Shown here one piece after another: positions 32,862 to 43,734 of a DNA stretch of 64,000 nt. Positions within the stretch are counted from its first letter, which is position 1, and every line of letters starts with the position of its first letter. A program made the position numbers and the translations under genes. The notes under the pieces were generated by a model, which saw only the letters and a program-made list of their open reading frames with translations, had not been told where the DNA came from and did no database searches. The stretch is from Cliona cf. orientalis (taxonomy: Eukaryota > Porifera > Demospongiae > Clionaida > Clionaidae). Location of the stretch: NCBI GenBank assembly GCA_963930775.1, contig OZ005705.1, positions 6,200,001-6,264,000 on the forward strand, written 5' to 3'.

Positions 32862-35284
32862 CTAAGAAGCATAATTATTATTAATCTCAGCAGCCGTAGC
32901 AGTATTTCCATTCTGTTTAATCTTCAGAGGATCAGGAAACATTTCATGGGCAGAGCGAAGACTACACAGAAATATGTTGCGATCGTAACTCTTGGAATGA
33001 CGGAACATATCATCAGTGCCATGAAGATAATCCATTATCCCCCTCACACCATAATTCGTAGTAAATCTGCAAATAATCACAAAAACTATCCAATTGCAAG
33101 CTGGGAGTGAGCTGAATAATTCTTACTTTTTATGGTGGAAGTCATGTGCCTCATTGGATGGGAAGAATGGGAGATGGTAGCCACTATGTGAGACGGTGGT
33201 GTTGAACACCGAGATTGCATACCATAGCCAGGTCACAGAGAGGTGGGATCCCATGAGAAAAGGACCAAACCAGATGGGCCAAGTGATGGAGACAACATAC
33301 TCAATAGGGTGGGCATAAATGGAGACAATTCCAGTTGGAGCAGTCCACTCGTGGTGAATCTTGTGACAGTGTTTGTACAGTTTTGGATGATGCAGGAGCC
33401 TGAATAGAGACACATAAAAGTTCACGTTATTTTGTTAAGGGTCTGCCATCCCATGGGAAGGAGGGAACTTTGCCAAAGCTATTAAATTATAATAATATTA
33501 TGGCGTACACAAGGCATGTCTACATGTAGGTAGCCATGTAGTAGATAATGGAAGAAGCTGGCCCGGCACCTGGTTGGACTTATATGGCAGCGCAGCTCAA
33601 TTTTTGTGAGTAGCTATACAGATACATACGTAGTAAGATCAAAGTTTTTCTCTGTAACTTTAGAAGGTCTAACCAATTACTTTGTATAACTGCTTCCCTG
33701 TGAACGTAATCTTCTGAAGCATACAATATTATAGGTGCCATTGTTAAGTTACCGGTAGCTACCTGATTGATACAAACTTGATGGTAGAGCCGCCTCCAGT
33801 TATAGACTTAGTCTTAGGGCATGCATACATAATAATTTAATATCCCAGCCCATGGCACTTGGAGGGAGATATTCAACAAGCATACATACACCAAAGCACT
33901 GCATCAAACCTGTGACAGTAATAGAAGCCAATTTCTTCAACAGCAGCACAGCAGATGAGGTGCCATATCATTGTGGGAAAGGAGGGAAGTTCACGGCCAC
34001 ACTCAACACCACGCCATACGGTCAGTGGATACACAACCAGATTGAAAAGGGGTGCAACAATAAATAAGTTCAGTGCTATCAATTTCATAGCACTTTTATA
34101 CTTTTTCCAGTTCACCTATAGTGGTCAAAATCATACCCAAGTGTCCTAAAATGACCCTTAAGAATCCTTACAGGAACTGCTTTCTCCTCCTGTATTTTGT
34201 ATTTGAGCAGTGCTGCTGGCCTTCCAGTCAGATCAAGGTAAGTGAAGAAAATATTGCTAGCCAGATACACAATCATTGGAATCACTGATGATCCTACACA
34301 AGAGGAAGCAACATGCAGATTGAGTGCACACATAGCATGCATGCATGCTGGTATACGTAGCTGATACACATGCAGTGCAACACAATTGTGTGATGTACCT
34401 GGTTGTGTTTGCTACATAGCTAGTGAATGGTCTCATGACCACATTAACCTACCAATGACATTCATGTTAAAGTGGCTCTCTCCAAAGGCACGGTAAAAGA
34501 GAGCCCATATTGATGACACCAGTATCCTCAATGCTCCCCATACCTCCACAAAGTGCCTGTAAAGATGGAAGTTATAGTTGAGCCACACATTATGGTATAT
34601 AAGTGTAGACTGCATGTGACAGTGTAGTTATAACTAATTCACAGTAATGCTCAGATTACCATGCACTTAGCATAGAATGCTAGTAGTTATTGCTTCCTAT
34701 GTTGTAGCTACTATGGAGAATCTGTGTATAGGATTTCAGTACAAATCTGTTCAACCTCCGTAGAAATGAGGTCATCCGGTCATCCGATACAATAATTTTA
34801 CATCTTATCTATCTGTTTTAGCTACATGTGTGGAAGTTACAACCTTGAAGACCATTAATTAATGTTTCAAAGCCAAAAAAGGTTTAGTGTTACTGTCATT
34901 AGCTACTCCAAAACATTGGCAAACCATGTGTGGCAGGATACCACAGTAATAAACTAAAGTCAATCAATCCCCCCATAATATTATGTGCATAAAATACTAG
35001 AGCCAGCTAATGAATATACACTGGCACACACTATAGGCATACATTGTGTGCATAATGTTATAGCTTATATTCATGCATGCATGTAGAATGTGATGCATGT
35101 GTTTGGCAGGCCATGCACTGTAATAGCATGCACATCTGATCTAATTAGCTATAATATACCACAGGAGTGAGTTGTGAGCAGCAAAAAACATGGCCAGGAA
35201 TGTGATGATGACAAAAAAGACAAGATTCCTCAGAGTGTCACCGTGATAGCGATGTGCACATTCTTTCTTCGGTTCCTTTGTCAT
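32862..35284 (-). CDS. FAXDC2: FAXDC2-like membrane fatty-acid/sterol hydroxylase, copy B
   Basis: Exons in transcript order: 35160-35284, 34453-34556, 34172-34293, 33910-34115, 33127-33399, 32862-33066 (344 residues). The histidine boxes are intact: HRLLHH, HKIHHEW, HSGYH..AHDFHH. The membrane segments and DLTGRPAALLKYKIQEEK, YPLTVWRG, EIGFYYCHR and YLHGTDDMF blocks match copy A closely. The N-terminus (MTKEPKKECAHRYHGD) is encoded in the same exon as the first helix and differs from copies A and C. Adjacent to copy A, 295 bp from its start, on the same strand, so a tandem duplicate. Predicted ER enzyme; the reaction is not determinable from sequence. Confidence 0.92.
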
Positions 35285-36073
35285 TGAAACATGCACACAA
35301 CAAGACTTAGGTAATAATTATTATGACATAATAATGTACGATCAGGGAGAATTCTTGTACAATAGAATCACAAACAGTAACCGTTCAGCAACCAAATTTG
35401 ATATTGCTTTTCCTTCCAAATTCTTTGTACACATGATATTATACAATATACAATATTATTCCCCTACATATCATTATAATAGCTAGTTTCTTATCAAGCA
35501 GTAGTTAACACGATCAGTCTATATAACTACTACTGGCCGGGTTTGCAGTTTGGTACTACTATATTATAAATGCTAAACCGAAAGCTAAATTGACCCACCA
35601 TTTTGCACTATCTGTGGCAGCTGAGTCTATTCCTTCACAACGGTTCCTCGCACTGTGCAATGCCGCTCGGTGAGTGAAGCGCCGGTTGATTCACAATAAT
35701 TAGTGAAAAGAACAATCAATTTATGGCGGCTGGCGCATGCCTCGCGCGCGATCGAATGATCTACACGTGATTTCCCCACGGTCGACATCGATCTGGCCGT
35801 AGTCTAGTCTAGTGTCTCCAGATCTCGTCCCCAGATCTGCAAACCCCTGGGATAGAACGTGGAATCATAGTCTGACCTAGTCTCGCAAGCCACACCCCCT
35901 GAAGGGTGTGGCTAGCGAGACTAAGTCTGACCGCGCTTCGCGCGCGAGCTGAGACGGTACCGCGTACCGTACGAGCAGCGCAGCGCAGCACGAGCTCGAG
36001 CCCCGCCCCCTTATAATACGTCATGATGCAATCTTTGAAGGGTGTGGCTAGCGTGCTGGGCTGTTTGGGGAAG
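35285..36073. promoter_or_regulatory. Divergent intergenic region FAXDC2-like B / C
   Basis: 789 bp between divergent starts. The half nearer copy C is CpG-rich (CGCGCGCGATCG, CGCGCTTCGCGCGCGAG) and contains a strong hairpin (35869-35931). A second partial copy of the hairpin arm, GAAGGGTGTGGCTAGCG, lies at about 36038-36054, just before the copy C start. No gene is seen. Confidence 0.55.
35869..35931. repeat. Near-perfect hairpin upstream of FAXDC2-like C
   Basis: The left arm is AGTCTGACCTAGTCTCGCAA continuing to GCCACACCC. The right arm is GGGTGTGGCTAGCGAGACTA continuing to AGTCTGAC. The arms pair over about 28 bases with a few mismatches and a loop of about 6 bases. Confidence 0.8.
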
Positions 36074-37995
36074 ATGGAGGCTAACTGGCAGAGAATCGTG
36101 CTGTGCATCTGTGTGTTATCAGCTGCTCTCGTCCTCCTATATACAGCATCCAGGAACCCCCAGCTATGGTTTGTAGGGGATATATATATATATATTATAT
36201 GATTTATAGAGCTATCAGGCATATTTACTACATTTACATTGTTAAGATACTGATTTTCCAATTGCAGGGAGGTTCAAAACTCGTTTCGTGACTCCTCTCA
36301 CTCGCTGATATCCAGAACGTGGGCCAACGTCTACAAGGCAACTGGGGAGAGTCATTTCAACATGTTTACCTGGGGTTAGCTAGTTCATGGCCACCTCAGT
36401 AAATCAGGTTTAATATCTTATATTCTCATTTCAGCTTCAGTGCTGTCAGGCTTTGCTGTATTTGTGGTAGCCAACAGCTTCTTTGCTGTGCTTGATCTGA
36501 CTGGGCAACCTACTTTTCTTCTCAAGTATAAGATTCAAGAAGAAAAGACTATCCCAGTGAGTCTCCCCGCCTGGCACGATAATATATCTCTCTGTCCTCT
36601 CCTCTCTATCTCTGTATAGTATTTCAGGTCCAGTGGCATAAATTGCATCCCAATTATTTTGTGTGCTATTGTAAAAGGGTTAGGTCACCAGTATCTTCTG
36701 TGGTTAAATTTTTTTCCGGTGCCATTCTTAGCTACCACTTATCCAGTTTTCTCCTTCTCTTTCCCTTTCTCTCTCAGGTCAACTGGCAGATGTACAAAAA
36801 GACACTGATTCGAGTCTTGTTTAATTCTCTTGTGACCAGCTCTGTGTTTCAGCTGGCCACTTACCCTTTGGTTACATGGAGGGGGATGTCGTGTGGATAT
36901 GAGCTACCCTCTCTACCAATCGTCATCTGGGATCTCTTCCTCTGCCTGATTGTTGTAGAGATCGGCTTCTACTACTCTCACAGGTAAGCAGTGGTAGAAT
37001 TCCACAAACTAGAAGTCTACTCTTGCTAGTTTGCATGCTGCGCTACTAAAGTGATATACTTCCCGATTTAATAAGGCAGAACCATAATATAATAAGCACA
37101 CAGTGGGAAATGCCTCTATAAGGACATCTCCCATAGTCGGGATACCATGCACATGGTCCCAGCTACACAGAGAAGTGTATAAACTTCCCCCTGAATTAAG
37201 GACACCTGGGACACTTTCATGGATGTCTGGAATAGAGTGGTTCACTATTATAATAATATTATAATAGGCAGCCTAGATTTTCAATTATCAATAATGTGAC
37301 TATTTCACTTGCAGACTTTTTCACCATCCAAAGCTCTACAAGCATATCCACAAAACACACCATGAGTGGACAGCTCCAGTGGGTGTGGCTTCCATCTACT
37401 GCCATCCACTCGAGCACTTTGTGGTCAATCTAGGTCCGGTGATTGTCGGTCCGATAGTGGCTGGATCTCACCTTGCCGTGGCCTGGTTTTGGCTTGCTAT
37501 GGTCGTCATCAGCACCACCATCAACCACAGCGGCTACCACTTTCCGTTTCTGCCATCGTCAGAAAGTCATGACTTTCATCATGCTAAGTATGTTTGATAA
37601 AAATTATAAAGATTCAGTGGTTGGCAATATTGTAGATTCAGAAAAGTGCTAGTGCTTGCCAACCCTTGAAATTTTACGGTATTATACACACGGATTAACA
37701 AATTAAAGCCACCTCTATAATTGATTATAATTATGGATCATTAATAATAATTATTAGGTTTAATCAGTGCTTTGGGGTATTTGGTATCTTGGACTACCTG
37801 CACGGCACCGATGACCTGTTCAGAAGTGGGCGGAGCTACAGTCGTCATGTGATCCTCCTTGGGCTGACTCCGGCCAAGCAGCTGTACCCTGACCCTCCCA
37901 AGGTGAACCACTTACCCTCTACCACCAGCTGCAAGTCAGGAAATGGTGACCAGATAAAACATGTCCCCGAAATGTCAAGACGTGCTCTTCATTGA
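36074..37995 (+). CDS. FAXDC2: FAXDC2-like membrane fatty-acid/sterol hydroxylase, copy C (inverted)
   Basis: Exons: 36074-36168, 36268-36374, 36435-36556, 36778-36983, 37315-37587, 37758-37995 (346 residues). The di-iron histidine boxes are present: HRLFHH (176-181), HKTHHEW (about 189-195) and HSGYH..SHDFHH (ends 266). Other marks: DLTGQPTFLLKYKIQEEK, YPLVTWRG, EIGFYYSHR, GSHLAVAWFW, YLHGTDDLF. It keeps exactly the exon phases of copies A and B, so it arose by gene duplication and inversion, but it is the most diverged of the three. The C-terminal 40 residues after YPDPPK are unlike the others. Short introns; start ATG is followed at once by the first helix. Confidence 0.92.
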
Positions 37996-38174
37996 TTTGT
38001 TTTTTACCATATTTCCGTGTGCCCCTCTTTCTATGCATTAAATTTTGTGTCAATAATTACAATATTGCTGAATTAAAAAAAATTAATTAATAATGATCAC
38101 AAATATTATTAATTATTGCTGTCATAATAATTAATAGTTTAGAAACACACAATATTAATGAGACATTCATAAAA

Positions 38175-41100
38175 TTATTTCTTGTGTTGCTTTGCAGTGT
38201 CAGGTGCAAGCAACTTCTGAATGGTCGTCACAATAGTTCCAGCATCCACCTTTTATAAAAAATCAAGGAGCAGAATATGAATGGAATGGTAAAGGGTCGC
38301 CACATTATAAAGCACCTACCTCAGTCTCCAAAAAGACATGGCAGTAAAATTTCCCACTTTCTTTAGCAACAAATGCAAAATAGTTCCTATAAAAGAGCAA
38401 CAGATATTATGTCATAGTAACTATAATAATATTATTATTAAATTTCATCACAGACGTACCTGATTCTTAGTACATATGTGATGGTCTTTGATGAAAAGTG
38501 CTTTCTACCAAAGAATTTCTTCTGGGGGTCGTTGAGGTTGATTCCTGAGGGGGATATGTCAAATTCCACCAGGTGGGCAGGGGCCGCAGTGGATGACGTC
38601 ATCTTTGGTACAGCCAGCTGCTGCACTGCTTCTTTCACCATCTCCAGCCCATCTGGTCTTGAGACCGGCTGATAGCCACAGTACTGGACGACAAACCCTT
38701 GGCAACGGTCATCGTCGATTGGCTTCTTTGTCTTCCTCAGGCTCCCCAGACGACCGAAGAGAGAGTTGGAGGAGCTCTGGGCTTTCACTCTGTCAGGAGA
38801 CTGCAGGGACACGTACAACAAGCACAGAGGGTAAATACAAGTAATAGTACTAACTTCACAATATGCAAATGCTTAGAGGGTACTGATAAAGATGGAGACC
38901 ACACTGGTCAGGAGCAGTTCTATTATACCACCACCCCAACCATTAACTTTTTCATATTGAAATGCTACATTTGACATTTCATGATCAGCTATAGCCTATA
39001 ATATAATAGCCACCCACTCAGAATGTCCTGGATAGAATCCTGCTTACTAGTCCTATAAGAAATTCTATATTATTATACACACTGCACGTACCTCCTTGCT
39101 TCTTCTTCTATCCTTTCCCCCAGTGGCCAGTTCAGGGTGAGCCTCGAGGACCCTCTTGTACCTAGCCTGACAGGCAGTGTGGAGGGCCAGGCAGAGACGG
39201 TCGGTGTTGGGCTCCTTCCTGAAGCCATGGAAGATGTAGACCTTCTCCCCGTCTCTCTCCCCTCCGTCCAGGATGTAGCCACAGAAGTGGTCATCTCGTG
39301 CGATGCCAAGGAAACAGAGAAACCTGACTCTGTGCTCATATAGTGTCCTGTTTGTCTGTAAATGGAAGGCATACTCTATTTCATCAGTTACCAGGGACTA
39401 TATGGGGAGACTAATTAAATTTTTGTAAATTTAGCCGATTTTGGGTTCAATCTATATTATACTCAGCAGCCAACTAAAGATGCTATGAAAATTCATTTTA
39501 GGGCCTACTACTACTTTGTTAGCATAACTACAGGTAGGCAGCTTTATGCTACGATTTCTATACACAAGTACTCACAATTGTGTCGGAGATCTTGATGCTA
39601 GAGGTGGCCACATCCACATTGACGCTGAGCCATCGCGATCGCTGTCTCTCAGTGGAGAGCTTGTCCACGGCCTCATTCAGAACTTCCATTCCCATTCCAT
39701 GAGACACGTCGCACGATCCAATGTAGGTGCACTCTATTCTCTCGTAGTGTTCGTGGCTCCCGTGTGCTCCAATGTTGCTCGCCATAGGGCTGGTACTCAC
39801 TCTCGTTCTGTGGGATGACGATGGGGGATTCCCCTGTATCTCGGCCTCGGGGCTTGCTGAACGACCTAACAAAGAAGAAGCGGGGACATCAAGACTAGTA
39901 AACAAGTATATTATTCCCCAAATAAAGCTCCCTTGTGATGATCACATAGTACAATGTCATATAGATCTCTGTAGGGGGATATGCTTGGCTAGAGAGGCAG
40001 AAAGAATCATCTGACAACATCTGGCTGATGATATGCTACTATTATTTTGTCAGACTAATCCGGCAGTTTATAGCATGCTATTTTATGTACTCTGCATTTA
40101 TTAAAGTACTATACTGGGAAGGTAAATTAGTGACCTAGCTAAACAAGATTTGTCAATTAGTCTAGGTTACCTGAGCTTCCTTCAGTTGAGTCTCTCTTTC
40201 TTCCCTCTGGCAGAGGTACAGCTGCTCCAGGACTGCTCTCCTTCCTTCTCTGTGTCTTGGTCGTCCTCTCCTTTTGGTGGCTCTCCAGCAGCGCCCTGGC
40301 AACGGCACGGGCGGGAACATCACAACGAAACACATGGCACTTGTGCTTCTTTGTCACACTGTCTCGAGCTATGTAGCCAAAGTCCCTGCAGGTGCATGGA
40401 TACCATCATAAATCAAGCTAGATACAGCTGGTGGTACCGTATAGTGGGAAACTTTCGAGGGAGAAAACTTTCACGAATTTCGCGATTTTTCAGCCATCCG
40501 CGAAAGTTTTCTCCATGAAATTCTAGGCATGCCACACCCATTATGCGACCAGTTTTAACATTCCGCGAAAGTTTTCTCCGCGAAATGCTCCTTTCCTACC
40601 AATCCGCGAAAGTTTTCTCCCTCGAAAATTTCCCGCTATATGGTATCTTTTGCAGTTTGATAGGCTACACTACACTTATGTATGGTGCCATTTTTACCTT
40701 TCATTTTCCAGTCCAATTCCCCATACTCTGATCCTGTTGATGGGCTGTGCCATGGAGACGGTACTGGAATCTGCCGGGTTCAACCACCTCAGCTCCATGT
40801 TGTGGACTTGAAGGAACACAGCCTTCCCCTGCAGAAGGTTGTGGTTCAGGCGCACATGTGTTCAAATGAATATTACTTCAGTGAAATCTATCACTATATT
40901 ATACTAGTAGTACTGTACAGCGAATTAAAATTTTTAAGAGCCAAAGAAATCGATATGGTGTCAATGCTGCAACTACGGTATCTGACTCTATTTATACCCG
41001 AGCTCGGTGCAGAGGTGGGCAACAGGTATATACAATAATATTATGATGTATGTAAAATACAAAGAGAAGAGTGCCAAATCTCAACAAGAGAGGTAATGTT

Positions 41101-43683
41101 AGTAACTGTCAGATAACACACACTGAATTGTCACAGAAACTGGGGCGTAACGTGTACTACATCCACACAATGGATACTATGCATGATGTCCTAAGGCACT
41201 GCTATGACATCGCCATGACATCACCATGGGATTATTTTACAGTGCAGGCCACATGATATTGCAAAGGTTGTAGGCAGTTTGTAGGCAGAACGAGGTACAC
41301 GCATATCAATTAAATGTCATACATGTAGCAGCTATATATATTAAAACATGTACAAGGCTTGTTTGCAATGTACTCCTCCGATCCACTTGAGGCTTAATGG
41401 AATTATAGTGCCTAGCAAACGATGTCGCATGAAAATAGGCCTGAATGGTCGAATCCCCCCCACACACACCTCTGCTCAGCTCAGCTCAGTGAATGGCCAG
41501 GGGTGACAATTAGACAAAAATTCCTCCTCAGGGCAAATGAGATCAGGCTGAAAGTCAATCGAGTCAGGTCTTTGTGCAGCTTACAGCATGAAGCCAAAAG
41601 TCGCAAGAGGTCAAAGAATGTCAGGAATGGCTTTAAGAATCATCGACAAAAAAGCCCCATAACCTTAAAAGCGACAAATTATATCAGGCAGACTCACAAT
41701 AATAATATAATATGCATAGAGTTGTGCAATATCTTAGGGGATGTACCTTCCGTTTGTGCACGGGGTGAGGGAGCACCAGTGGTGGACTAAAAAACGAATT
41801 TTTTGGCTAGAAATTAAGCATACACATTCTACAAAGATTGAGACCCATCCTCCCCCCTCCCCCACCCCCTTTCCCCCTCCCGGCCCTATGCAGAAAAAAC
41901 CTTGATGTAAGCACATCTACAGTATATTAATTTTATTCACCTGATCAGCATTGGTGGGTCGATCACCAAGGGCAGCTGTTAGCTCCTTCACACACGAGTG
42001 CACGACTTCCACACACTGGCCAGGGATCAGCTTCGACTCCATCACATCCTGGTAGCCAAGGTAGCGAGCACCAAAGGTGAGCTTCTGTTGAGATGGAGGT
42101 GGGGAGTTGGAGGAGTGAGGGGGATACTCCTCTACTGAGAGGGACTGAGAGAGAGAGAGAGAAAGGTGGCTTATCAAAGTTACGGTTGTACATGGATCTC
42201 CTTGACCGGCATTAAATTTCATGCTTGCAATTATACATACTCACCAATCTCTTCACTTCTTCTCTGGAAGGTCTCTCGTACTGTGTCTGTCCAGTTGGTA
42301 CATGCCAGTAATATGCCCTTCCACTATCGTCCTTCAACTTCCTCCAGCCTTGAGGTAGTTTGGACTTGCCTGAGCCCAAAGGACTATTCTGATCTCCACC
42401 GTCCAACCAGCTCTCACGGACTGCAGATGTCAGCGCATTTACGTCACCCACGGGGCCACCTGCCCCGCCCATTCCCGGTGTATCTTCAACATCCTCGTAC
42501 TTATGGTGCATTAGACGAGTTTTTCGAAGCTGAAAAGCTTCCTCCGAAACCCGGGTTGGTTTCACTAAGTGAGGGAATAAGTTATCACCTCCCTGTGGCT
42601 GAGGCTGTTCATTCAATAGGTTTGGCTGGGAGTGGGAGGAGCCACCTGCTGCACTCGAGTACCCGGTTCCACCCAGTCCCATTCCCATGTCAGAATTATC
42701 CCAGGCCATATCAAAGTCTGACATACTTTTGGAAACGTCGTAGTTGGAATCACAGAAAGTTGCGAGTTCTGGTTTTGTCTCATCCTGAGATCCCCCCTGC
42801 ACATCCTCATAGGCATGGGGGCGCGGCTTGAAATTCATCCATGCTGGGGGGCCGGTGGGGGGCCTGACCATCGGCACGGATGGCTCATTGTCAGTTTGGT
42901 CGGCATCCATGCCAAGAGAGTTCCTCATTGACTTAATACACCTGCAAGAAAAATATAAATAATATTGTACTCATTTTTTTCTTGCATATACTAAGTCTTG
43001 CAAGTGATTGGCCACTTTAGTTCACATGCTCACAAACAACTCACTTGCTGACAGGCTCAAGGACATCCTCTTCATCCGTATTGGCATCGGGTGTGGTCCC
43101 AGACCCGACCTCGCTCCCCTCCTCCTCCGGAGTCCCGTCTTCCTTCATGAAGCTCGACACGGACGAGAGAGAGTAGTGATTCAGTCGACGCAGTGTTACA
43201 CCCGATCGAAGCAGCAGTGCCTCCTTGGAGAGGTCCAGCTTGGAGTAGCCAGCAGCAGCTGCCGCGTCAGCATCCTGGTTTCGACGCAGAGTCACGTTCA
43301 TGGCTGTGAGTCGTCGGCTGTGTGAAGGAAGGTCGTACCTTGTGATGCTAGAGTCAAAGACTGACTCCGAGTCCTGTGACATTGACTCTCCTGGTAGTAC
43401 CTTCTGTCCACCGTCCTCCACCTTTGCACTCACGGGAGTTTTAACCTCAGGAGTCTGATATTCTGGCTCTGCCTTTGAAGATGAAGAAGAAGCAGAAGCA
43501 GTTGCTGCCATTAGTGCTGGCATTGTGTCTGGCCTAGCTGGAAGTGGTGGAAAGGTGAGAGGCTGGTCAAGTGAGCTCTGCTTTTTTTGCTGGCTGAGTC
43601 TAGAGTCCGAGGTCTGGGTTTTCATATGGAGGATACTACCAGTACTGGTACGCTTGACCTTCATGTAACCATCAGCTGAGAGA

Positions 43684-43734
<51 letters not shown>

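Noticed and set aside
36643-36777. Open frame upstream of FAXDC2-like C exon 4
   Set aside because: It is simply the intron read in frame before the CTCTCAG acceptor; the paralogues place the exon start at 36778.
42166-42831. 221-codon + strand ORF
   Set aside because: It is antisense to exon 4 of the Fe65-like gene, whose - strand frame encodes a clear WW domain.
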